Below, piece after piece: positions 24,501 to 36,500 of a DNA stretch of 64,000 nucleotides. Numbering within the stretch: the stretch's first letter is position 1; the number at the start of each line of letters is the position of its first letter. Under the pieces are notes generated by a model that worked only from the letters and a program-made list of their open reading frames with translations, made no database searches and was not told the DNA's origin. Source of the DNA: Mactra quadrangularis (taxonomy: Eukaryota > Mollusca > Bivalvia > Venerida > Mactridae); assembly GCA_025267735.1 (NCBI GenBank), contig CM046295.1, positions 21,608,938 through 21,672,937 on the forward strand. The letters run 5' to 3'. The position numbers and the translations under genes were made by a program.

Positions 24501-27500
24501 GGGTGTGTTTTATATTATCCAATGATATTCCTGTATTCTAGAGGGCGTGTTATATATTATCCGATGACATTTCTCTAATTTCAGTGGGTGTGTTTTGTAT
24601 TATCATATTTGTATGGTATTTGCTCATTTTAGAGGGCGTGTTATATATTATCCAATGACATTTCTCTAATTTCAGTGGGCGTGTTTTGTATTATCATTTT
24701 TGTATGGTATTTCCTCATTTTAGAGGGCGTGTTATATATTATCCAATGACATTTCTCTAATTTCAGTGGGTGTGTTTTGTATTATCATATTTGTATGGTA
24801 TTTGCTCATTTTAGAGGGCGTGTTATGTATTATCCAATGAGATTTCTCTAATTTCAGTGGGGTGCTAAAGCGTTAAAGAACATGTTGATAGTACCTCCAG
24901 GTTCTGGTATTGTCCATCAAGTAAATCTAGAATATTTAGCTAGAGTTGTATTCAGTGATAGTGAACTACTTTATCCTGACAGTCTTGTAGGAACTGACTC
25001 ACATACAACCATGATCAATGGTCTTGGAGTTGTTGGCTGGGGTAAGTACAACATGTATTCAACATGCAATCTCTGTAAACAGATATCCTGTAAAGCATTG
25101 TCGTACAGGATCTCTACTTTCTCCATGGAAGGTCACATCAAGATGAACTTTGTTTCGACCAATCAATGCGTAGCTTTCATCTAGACGAAACACTATTGAT
25201 AACCTTTTGATTTCGTAATTTCTACTTTTAGACCAAGGTTTGCAAGCTTATTTATTAGCCGTATAATTCACAGTCTGCGATTGAACGGCTCATTTCAAAT
25301 TGCGTGTAGTAGACAATGTAAACAAGTTACGTATCATATTTCCTCATGAATATTATGATGAGAAAAGGTCACCTGAACATGACCTTTGTTTGGAAAGGGC
25401 AGATCTAAATAACCGAGTAGGCGAGTGGAAAATTTTAGATCGGGTTTTAATCAGATTGGTATTTTAGTAGATATACAGTTTACAGTTTATTTTGTACTAT
25501 CAGCACTTGTTGATTTGTGAAATGAGGTTAGACCTTATTCGGAACTCTAATTTATTGGTTTTGCCACCAAGCACAGCTGCACAAGTGGTTTTCACATTAT
25601 TTCTGAAAACACAGAACATGGATTAATGTGTATTGTTTTATCTACACATATTTTCTTGTGTCAGTGAAAGTTGGTTTGCACTGCAGAGAAAACCCAAATA
25701 TTTTGATTTTGATGGACTCTAATGGGTAAAATTTAACTAATTTAGTTGATTGGCCTTGTATTTCATAATCGACCATTAATAATAACTTTTAGATGTCATC
25801 ATCAACTTATGATTGTTGAGGGGTGTTTCAGTATCATTGAAAGATAAATTTATGGGGTTTCACTATCAACCAATCATATCAAGATGTGTGTCCTAATCAA
25901 CCAATCATTAAAAAGGGTGTTTCTTAATTAACCAATCATATCAAGGTGTGTGTCCTAATCAACCAATCATTAAAAGGAGTGTTTCTTAATTAACCAATCA
26001 TAATGAGGTGTGTGTCCTAATCAACCAAAAATAGGGATGTGTCAACATCAAGCAATCACACAAAGGGGTGTGTCATAATCAACCAATCATATCCAGGGAT
26101 GTTTCTTAATTAACCAATCAGAACAAGGGGTGTGTCCTAATCCACCAATCACGTTATTTGCAGGTGTAGGGGGTATTGAAGCAGAAGCTGTCATGTTAGG
26201 ACAATCTATAAGTATGGTATTACCAGAAGTTGTTGGTTATAAGTTAACTGGTCAACCTGACCCTCTCACTACTTCAACTGATATTGTTCTTACTATCACT
26301 AAGGTTTGTAGTTTCTTTGCTTTTACTTGTTGAGGATGGGGGGGTTTGTATCAAGCACCGAACAGTTTATTACATGATTTGTTATGTTATATTGCAAGTT
26401 TAGCGCAAAATGGTTGTAACTCACTCTTTTCTTATATTGAGTTAAGACTGTTTTTCGCTAAACCTTCACTATGTGACTCAGACCCACAGTTTTCTAGTTA
26501 TTTCATTTTGAACTAGAATACTAAATGTGGGTCTGGCTTAGCAATAATCTTAATTTATATAATAGTATTTTATATGCAATTGATGTAATGTATTTCATAG
26601 TCACTGTTTTGCATTTGCTTTTTTGTTATCATTTCAATACTGTATATATTTGCGGTAGGGCTTCTATGAACTTCTGGTAGTAATTTGAATAGACTTCTTA
26701 ACTTCTGCAAATAGTTTTTGCCGAACATAATATATGTCTGTCCTAGGTGAGTACTGGTTATAGGCAAGGGTCCAAGAAAGCTAGGTACCTAACTGCTTGC
26801 TGCCATATAATAACAAAAATTGTGCAACCAAAATTGACCTGTAAACGTTTTATCTTTCAGCATTTACGTTCCATTGGTGTGGTGGGAAAGTTTGTAGAAT
26901 TTTTTGGTCCTGGGGTCAAAGAACTTTCCATAGCTGATAGGGCCACTATCTCCAACATGTGTCCTGAGTACGGAGCTACCGTCGGATTTTTTCCCGTTGA
27001 TGAAAAAAGTTTACAGTATTTGAGGCAAACAGGTAGGCCTATGCTAATTGTACATTGTTTTTTTTTGTCTAGTGCAGATTTTTGTTACGTATTGGGGGGG
27101 GGGGATTTCATCCAATCAAAACTAGTATGCATTATGGGTGTGTCCGTTTTATCCAATCAAAATTTTTGTTCATTGAAGGTGTGTCAAATTTATCCAATCA
27201 AAATTTCTATTTATTGAAAGTGTGTTAATGTCAACCAGTCAAAATTTGTATAGAATGGAGATGTGTCCATTTCAGCCAATGAGAATGTTCTATATTTTAG
27301 GCCGAGAAGAAGGAAAGATATCTTTGATTGAAGCTTATTTAAAGGCTAACAAGATGTTTAGAAACTTCTCTGATGCTGATGAAGACCCAATCTTTTCTCA
27401 GGTAGGTTGATGGAGGTCAGAGGAGGAGTTTATATGTAAGTAGGAGGGATTTAGATGTTAGTGGGAGGGATTAGGATGTTAGTGGGAGGAGTTGAGATAA

Positions 27501-30500
27501 AAGGAGGGGTTAAGATAAAGGGAGGGGAATTATTGTAATGAGAGGATTTACATTTCAGGCGTAGAGATTTACATTTTAGGGGGATGAGTTTGGATGCCAG
27601 GGAGGGAATTAGATGTTGGAGGAGGGACTAAGGTTTCAAAGTAGGGATTAAGGTGATTGCGCAAGAATTTATTAGTAGGTCATTGATATACTTGGGGACT
27701 TGACAAACAGCGTTTGAATTTTGGAAATTATATGGTAAAATTTTAATCATTTTTTAGCTGACAGTGTTTTATTGACAAAATAACTATTTGTTTATTGATA
27801 ATAACCCTTTTAAAAAGGTCTTAATAATGTGAAATAACTTTTCAGGTATAGAACAGAACAGATGTTTTATTAAAGATTTGTACAACAAAGGCACATGATC
27901 TTACAAACCATTTAAGTAAAAATATATTACAGATCAATGATTAGACACATATACAAAGGAAAAACAATGCATGCTAGAGCATAAGTATTTGACTTGACAT
28001 ACAGAATTGTGTAAATAATTGACAATTAATATATATAGCTATATACTCTTTTGTATATTTTTTTTCAGGTCATTGAAATGGATTTGTCTACAGTGACGCC
28101 ATGTTGTTCTGGACCTAAAAGACCTCATGATAAAGTTTCTGTTTCTGACATGAAAGAAGATTTCAAACAATGTCTCAACAATAAACCAAGTTTTAAGGTA
28201 ATTGTGGGAGGAGTTTGTTATGTTGGGGGAGGGGTTTGTATTGTTGGGGAGGAGTTTGTAATGTTGGGGGAGGAATTTGTAATGTTGAGGAGGATATTGG
28301 AAGGAATAAGCCTAATGAAGAAGGCATTTATATGTTCAGTGGTAATGTAATTTGTCTTTGAGGGGTTTAAATGAATTGAACTGGTTTTTTTTGTATTTAA
28401 GTTTATATTTATTGACCAATTATATTGCTGTACCTCAAGAGGAGTGTTTGTTGTATCCAATCAGATGTTGTTTAACTGATTGACCAATTATATTGCAGTA
28501 TTTTAAGAGGTGTGTCAGTATTATCCTATCAGATGTTTTGTTTCTTGTAGGGTTTTGGTATACCAGAAGATCAACAATCTAAGAGTGTACCAGTTGTATT
28601 TGAAAATAAAGAATACATATTAAATCATGGATCAGTTGTCATAGCTGCCATAACTAGCTGTACTAACACTAGTAACCCCTCTGTAATGCTGGGAGCTGGT
28701 AAGATCACCTTTTTTACACATTTTTAAATATTTTTGTCATACTTAAAGAGTACCCAGTACTCATCTAGTCGGCTATGTATGGATTTTGTTTTTAAATAAA
28801 GTTGTATTTTTGTAATCCCTCTGTAATCCTGTTTTTACCTCCCTTTTGGCTCACCCTTAATAAACATGCTTAATGTCCGAAGAGTTTCAGCTGTCTTTTA
28901 TGTCTACAAAATGATCATAATTTGTTGCTATACTAAGTAACTTGGTTGTAATATTAGAATTCAAGTCTTATATGTTGTAATTTCAATTATATGTGTATAT
29001 TTTATGTTCCACAGGTCTCCTTGCAAAGAAAGCTGTTGAGGCCGGACTATCTGTTAAACCTTATATTAAAACAAGTCTTTCACCTGGAAGTGGTGTAGTG
29101 ACCTATTATCTACGAGAGAGTGGTGTAACCACTTATCTTGAAAAATTAGGGTAAGTATTTTAGTTAATATCTTGGTCTGCCATGGTTCGGTCATTAAATT
29201 TAGCCTATGGACCTTAGACCCAGTCCACAGTACTGGTCATGGACTTTAGTCAGTGGATTTGGACATAGTCCACCAAAATCACTGTCGGTTTAGTGAATTT
29301 AGGAATGTGAGTAGTGAGACATTCCACCAACGTTTTACAGCCATTTTTTTATAATTCAATGAAAATCATTCAAGTAAGAAGAAATTACAAGTATAATCAT
29401 AGAAAACAGGGTACATAATTATAGTAATTAATTAAAAACTGCTTACTTTTGATATATTTTTCCCTTTATGTTTTGTTCATTCAATTTTGTGATATATTAT
29501 GCTAAATCAATAAAATGGACATTATGTTTAAACGATTCACCAAGAATTTTTTGGTCCAGTTAACTTTCATTCAGTCTAGCAAAATTTCCATTTTGCTTGA
29601 CCAAATGTCCAGTGGTGATACAAGTTTGATGTGAAGACTGCTGTATACCATATTTCAGTTCATAGAGCTCTTTATAACAAAATGACTGCCCATACCATCT
29701 TCAGATTAGAGACCTGTTAGCCCTCTCAAACTTTATACTTTTCTACATTACAGATTTGATATAGTAGGTTATTTATACATTACAGATTTGATATAGTAGG
29801 TTATTTATACATTACAGATTTGATATATTAGGTTATTTATACATTACAGATTTGATATAGTAGGTTATTTATACATTACAGATTTGATATAGTAGGTTAT
29901 TTATACATTACAGATTTGATATAGTAGGTTATTTATACATTACAGATTTGATATAGTAGGTTATTTATACATTACAGATTTGATATAGTAGGTTATTTAT
30001 ACATTACAGATTTGATATAGTAGGTTATTTATACATTACAGATTTGATATAGTAGGTTATTTATACATTACAGATTTGATATAGTAGGTTATTTATACAT
30101 TACAGATTTGATATAGTAGGTTATTTATACATTACAGATTTGATATAGTAGGTTATTTATACATTACAGATTTGATATAGTAGGTTATTTATACATTACA
30201 GATTTGATATAGTAGGTTATTTATACATTACAGATTTGATATAGTAGGTTATTTATACATTACAGATTTGATATAGTAGGTTATTTATACATTACAGATT
30301 TGATATATTAGGTTATTTATACATTACAGATTTGATATAGTAGGTTATTTATACATTACAGATTTGATATAGTAGGTTATTTATACATTACAGATTTGAT
30401 ATCGTAGGTTATGGATGTATGACATGTATAGGAAACAGTGGACCGTTACCTGAACCTGTCTCTGAGGCTATAGAAAAGGTAAATATTTTATAGTGTTAAG

Positions 30501-33500
30501 TTCCATTATAAAGGTCACCTTCGTTTTTCAATTTGTAAAATCATACAATATTGACTATTTTTTAGTCCTAAATAGAGTTTCCTTATTTTAAAAGAAAAAA
30601 ATTGCTCTATATCAAGACTGTTCGGCCACTATGATCATTGATTTTGATGGTCTGAATTGTGAATTTTATATGTGTTGTAATTTATATAAAAAAAAAATAT
30701 TAATTTGGGGATAACTTTTTTAATTCAATACTTTACAATAATCTATAGTCACTAGTATAGTCACATTTTCAAAAAAAAAATATTGTCTTCTTGTTTGAAA
30801 AATATACATTTTGGAAGCTACTGTTCCTCTGAATTCACCTACTATTTCCTCACCCTACCCGTCTGAAATGGGTACCTTAGATGGTGGTGTTTACTGCACT
30901 CTGCAAATTAAAAGACTACCCGAGAAGGATTGAAAGATTGAAACCAGAAGCTTCATAACCAGGGGTAATAACTGTAAAGTTGGTAGAAGTGCATAAGAAT
31001 GAAACTTCGGCTATAAAATGCAATAACTTTACATATTACTTCACTTTCTAAGTTCTTGTTATATTCTATATTATATTTCCAGGGTGACCTAGTTGCCTGT
31101 GGTGTATTATCGGGTAACAGAAACTTTGAAGGTCGTATTCATCCACTTACACGTGCCAACTATCTTGCTAGTCCTCCATTAGTCATAGCGTACGCATTAG
31201 CTGGTCGTGTGGATATTGACTTTGAAACTGAACCTTTAGGTATGTATTGTTACGCCAAAGAAAGTGAATTGTTAAGTTATCATTGCCACTCAATTGTCTC
31301 CTCAAAACATCCTGGAATTTCTTTATGATCCTTATAGAAAAAAATAAATGTTGATTTTGATCTATTTGATTTTGATATATACACACATGTCCTTGGCCTT
31401 TAAGTCATTGACCTTCAGTTTACTTTTAAATCCTTGATCTAGATTAGATATTGATATATTTGACCTAAATATATATAGTTATGTCCTTGACTTTCATATT
31501 TAAGCATTAAGTCTTTGACCTTTATTTAACCTTCAAGTATTTGACCTTCAGGTCTTTAATTTCAAGTAGTTTACCTTCAGTTGACCTTCAAATATTTGAC
31601 CTTCAGTTGATCTTCAAATATTTGACCTTCAAGTATTTGACCTTCAAATATTTGACCTTTAGGTATTTGACCTTCAGGTGACCTTTATGTTATGAATATA
31701 TTTTCAGGAACTAATCAAGAGGGTAATCCAGTCTATCTAAGAGATATTTGGCCTACAAGAGAGGAGATACATGTAAGTTGTACATTATTAAACATTTCTT
31801 TACCTAAGTCAGCCAAGCTTACTCAGTTGGTAGGACACCAGTCTACTGGTTGAGGGATTGTAGATTCTATTCCTTGGTCAGTAAATAAGTAAATAACATT
31901 ATGACATCACAATGACGTCACCATTATTGTTTTTAAATGAAGAGTAGTCATATAACTTGAAATTAATAGCATAACTTTATGAAATTTGGTCATGAAATAA
32001 TTTCTATGGCCATGCTGTGATTACTCCCTCCTACAGCTAATTGTTAATCGTGTAGGGAAGTTGTAGACATTTATTGGATTGAAATGTTTTATAAATCATG
32101 CTACCTATAATGCATCATTTCTCTTATACTAAAAATTATAATATTTTCAGGCTGTAGAAGATGTTTATGTTATCCCATCTATGTTCAATGAAGTTTATGC
32201 AAGAATAGAGGTAAAAATATTGTATAAATTTGTCATTGACCTTTAGTCATATCCCCCTCTGTCATATAATTTATGTAATAGAAGAATAAAGAAAATTAGC
32301 CTAATTATTGTACATTTTTATACCCCCGCTTCGAAGAAGAGGGGGGGTAAACTGTTTTACCCACGTCCGTGCGTGGGTGCATGCGTCTGTCCGTTACAAA
32401 ATTTCCGTCGCAGTTTTCTCAGCAACTGTAAGATGCAGCAGCCTAATACTTTGCATATTGCTTCATCCCATAGTCCCATGTGGTGTAAAGCGATTTCATG
32501 CTCCTTGCTCATCTACTTCCTGTTTGTTGCATATTTTTAGATTTCGTTAAATGAAAGTTACATTATGATAGTCATATTTCTCACTGTGGGGGTATCACTA
32601 GTGAGCATTAGCTCACAGATTTATTTTTAATTGAAACAAAATCCATGTGTCAAGCGTCTATGCGCAAAGATTCCAGTTTTCCAGTACAGTTTCGGTAGCT
32701 ATATATACATGTAAAAGTTATCGTTCTTTGACGGTCATATGTTTTATCTTCTTATTGCTCCCCCTCTCTCTCTTTCTAGAAGTGCTAATATTTTTTATAT
32801 ATAAACATGTAATTTTTCTTTTCTTATATTTCTATTTATAAACTGTACATATAATTACTCATTTATCATGTTATATGATTGGATGAATAAAGGTTTGTTC
32901 TGTTCTGTTCTGTAAGAAATCACTAATATATATGCATGCATTAAGAGTTATTTTTAATGCAAAATTTATGGTAAACAAAAGACAGGGCATCCTCATGTCA
33001 GTATTTTAAATGGATCGCTTTTATTAAAAATGAGGTCAAAAGCTTTTCCCCCAATTTAATTTTTGTCGCAATTTTCTCATCAAAAAGGGCCATCCTATGT
33101 TTCCCACTAAAAGTGAAAAAAAACACTGTGTTCTTAACTTTTTAAGCCATCATACATTGTTGTACAATGTACGTGTAAAATAATTTAATTCTTAAAGTTA
33201 AAGTTACAGTGTGGTTTAGGGGTGTAACAATACGGTAAAAACCGTATTGCAATATATTGCAATACACGAAACCCGTATTGCAATATATTGCAATATATTG
33301 AAATACATATTTTTCTTTGCGCATACATGCACAGCATGAATTAATGCATGTCCATCGTCTTAATTTGATGAACACTTTACATAGATATTTGTATTTTCAA
33401 ATGATCTACACGTATTACGCAAATGTTTGAATAAGGTAGAAAACGGTTTTGAATGGACTTTCAAAGATAATTATATAATAATATTCACTCATTTTACAAA

Positions 33501-36500
33501 AAAATAAACATTTAAATTTCAGACTCTGATAAAACAATCAGTATGGAACATAACCATAAAAACCGGTTCAGAGAAAAACGAACCGGTTAAAAACCGACAG
33601 AAGTCGTATTGCAATATTAACCGGTATATCGGTTAACCGTTACACCCCTAGTGTGGTTTAAAGTCTGCTTCCATATATATGTTCAGCCATCTTCACAATC
33701 ATGTAACATAACTCTTGGTCATTCAGGCAGGTGATTCCTCACAGCACCTAATTTACACCTGGGTGGAGTAGAACAATTGTAGTTTAATTTCTTGCTCAAT
33801 GAAATTAACGGTGCCTCCAGTGGGGATCGATCCCTGGACCTTTTGATCCCTAACCGCCCGTTCTACCACAGGACCACTGCTCCTACACTCTTTATAGACT
33901 TTAATATTCTATTTTTTATCTGTAATACATTTATGTACTTGTAAATTTCTTGTATAATTTTCACAGAAAGGAAATGAAAGATGGAACAAGTTAGAATCAC
34001 CTGAAGGAGTATTGTATCCCTGGGATGAGAAATCTACGTATATACAGAGTCCACCATTCTTCTCTACCATGGTAATATATTCTTTATTTTTATTTTGACT
34101 GATGTGAAACTGGATGTATAGTGTTATAGTGCTTGTCCACCCATCTGTCTGTCTGAAAGGGTCTGTCAGTCTGAGCAGCTGTCATCCTTGTGCCTGTCCC
34201 TCTGAGCATTTTCTGTCTGTTTACCATTACATTTTTCAGAACTTTTAGGCCTGTAGTGATTATACTTTGTAGGAAGGTTGGCTATGGGCAGAAGTTGATT
34301 CCTAATGATTTCACGGTCACTGGGTCAAAGTTCAAGGTCACAGTGACCTTGCAACATCCAAACTTTTATCTGCTTTACAACTGTTGGTCCTGATGTGATC
34401 ATACTTTGTAGGAAATTCAGCCACAGCCAGTACCGGTAGGTGCTCCTACTTGATTTTCACCTGGTTGAGTGAGCTTGACTCATATTGAGTTAACCACATA
34501 TTGCTGATGACCGAGTTAAATAAATAAACACCTATTGTTGAAATATGTAGTTGAAGAAAGAATACATACAGTAAAAATCTGAAATCTTATCAGAGAAACA
34601 AAATGTCAATTGATATAATGGCATTTATAAATATAAAATTGTTATGTCCAATTTTTAGTAAAAATGTCAAAATGATGACACTTGTATGAAAACTTTATCA
34701 TTGTATTATTTCAGACAAAAGAACTGCCAAAAATTCAGGGTATTAAAGATGGTTGTGTTCTTCTAAATTTTGGAGATTCTGTGACTACTGACCATATATC
34801 ACCTGCCGGAAGTATAGCTAGAAATAGTCCAGCTGCTCGTTACTTGGCCGGTAGAGGGTAAGAGAGATTTACATTATTTTTAACCCCCTGTCAAGAACAG
34901 AACTTATTATTGGAACAATTATGGCGTGCTTCTGTTTGTTTGTCTTTTGGTCTGTCCATCTGGGTGTCTGTGCAGGGCTTTAGAGATTGTTCTCTTCTTC
35001 TGACAGTTAGTGGATTGAATTCCATAACACAGAAGAAAACTTGAAAACTTTGGGACACTAGATTCAAAATCCATGGGCGCTACCAACAGTGCTTCCGACC
35101 TGTGTTCAGCTAGGTTTTAAATAATATTTTATTGAATAGAAGATAAACTCCAAAATTTTCACTGTAATTGAAAGTATCCACAAATACCCATACAAATGCT
35201 ATTTACTTTAGCTCAAATACAATTTACATTCTAATATATTACACTTATATTTACAGTCTAACACCAAGAGAGTTTAACTCCTATGGATCAAGACGTGGTA
35301 ACGATGCTGTGATGTCTAGAGGAACGTTTGCTAATATACGTCTTGTTAACAAGTTTGTATCTAAACCTGGACCTAGAACAGTCTATCATCCTACCAGTGA
35401 AGAAGTAAGTCATATATTTATCTCAACATAAAGAGTCGTCCTATTGTCCCTGAAACCTATATTTGAATTTAGGCAACTTCTTTTAACTATGAATAGTATT
35501 TTTCTAGGATGTGTTCTATTTATAGAAATAAGTTATGTTACTATAAATAGCTTTTTCCCTAAATTGTTCTATTTTCAGATATAAGTAATGATACTATAAA
35601 TAGCTTTTTCCACTTATTTGTTCTATTTATAAAAATAAATTATGTTACTATAAATAGCTTTTTTCATTTATTTGTTCTATTTATAAAAATAAATTATGTT
35701 ACTATATATAGTTTTTCCACGAAATTGTTCTTTTTTAGAAATAAGTAATGTTACTATAAATAGCATTTTTCACTTATGTGTTCTATTTTTAGAAATAAAT
35801 AATGTTACTATAAATAGTTTTTCTAATTGATTCTATTTATAGATGGATATATTTGATGCAGCAGAAAGATATAAGAAAGATAATAAACAAGTTGTTATAT
35901 TGGCTGGTAAGGAATATGGATCAGGTTCCTCTAGAGATTGGGCTGCCAAGGGGCCATGGATTCTAGTAAGTTTATTTTTTTGATACTTTTGCTTCTCTTA
36001 AAAAAAGAAGATGCTTTCATTTTTCTGTCAAGCAATATATTACCATACGTTATGTTATCTGTTCTTGAAATACTCCCACTGAAATGAGTTTTGTACTTTG
36101 TCATACTCTTTCCAATTTGTAAGTGATAATTGCCTCTCAATATGCATGCAGGATTTTTTTTAGCTATTCCACTCTTATTATCAGATGACAGTATCCACTT
36201 TTTGCTTTATCCAGTTATTTACTTGTATTGTACTGAAGGCCTAGAGCTGTCATATTTTGAATGATGCATTACCTTTAACTCCTATACAAAGACTGTTCAA
36301 CTTATGTCCCTTGGGTTAATATTGGCCCCCACCCATGGGCCACAAGTTTTAACATAGAGTTATATTAGGAAATGTTTAAAAATTCTTCTCAGAAACTGTA
36401 AGGCATAGAGCTTTCTCATTTAGCATCTATGTAGTGTAACCTCAAGGTTCTATGCAAATATTGTTCAAATAATGCCCCAGGGGTCAGTTTTGACCCATCC

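Noticed and set aside
34333..34351. Functional estrogen-response element
   Set aside because: The pattern is perfect, but it sits in repeat-like sequence, and one site without expression or binding data cannot support regulation; kept only as a motif.
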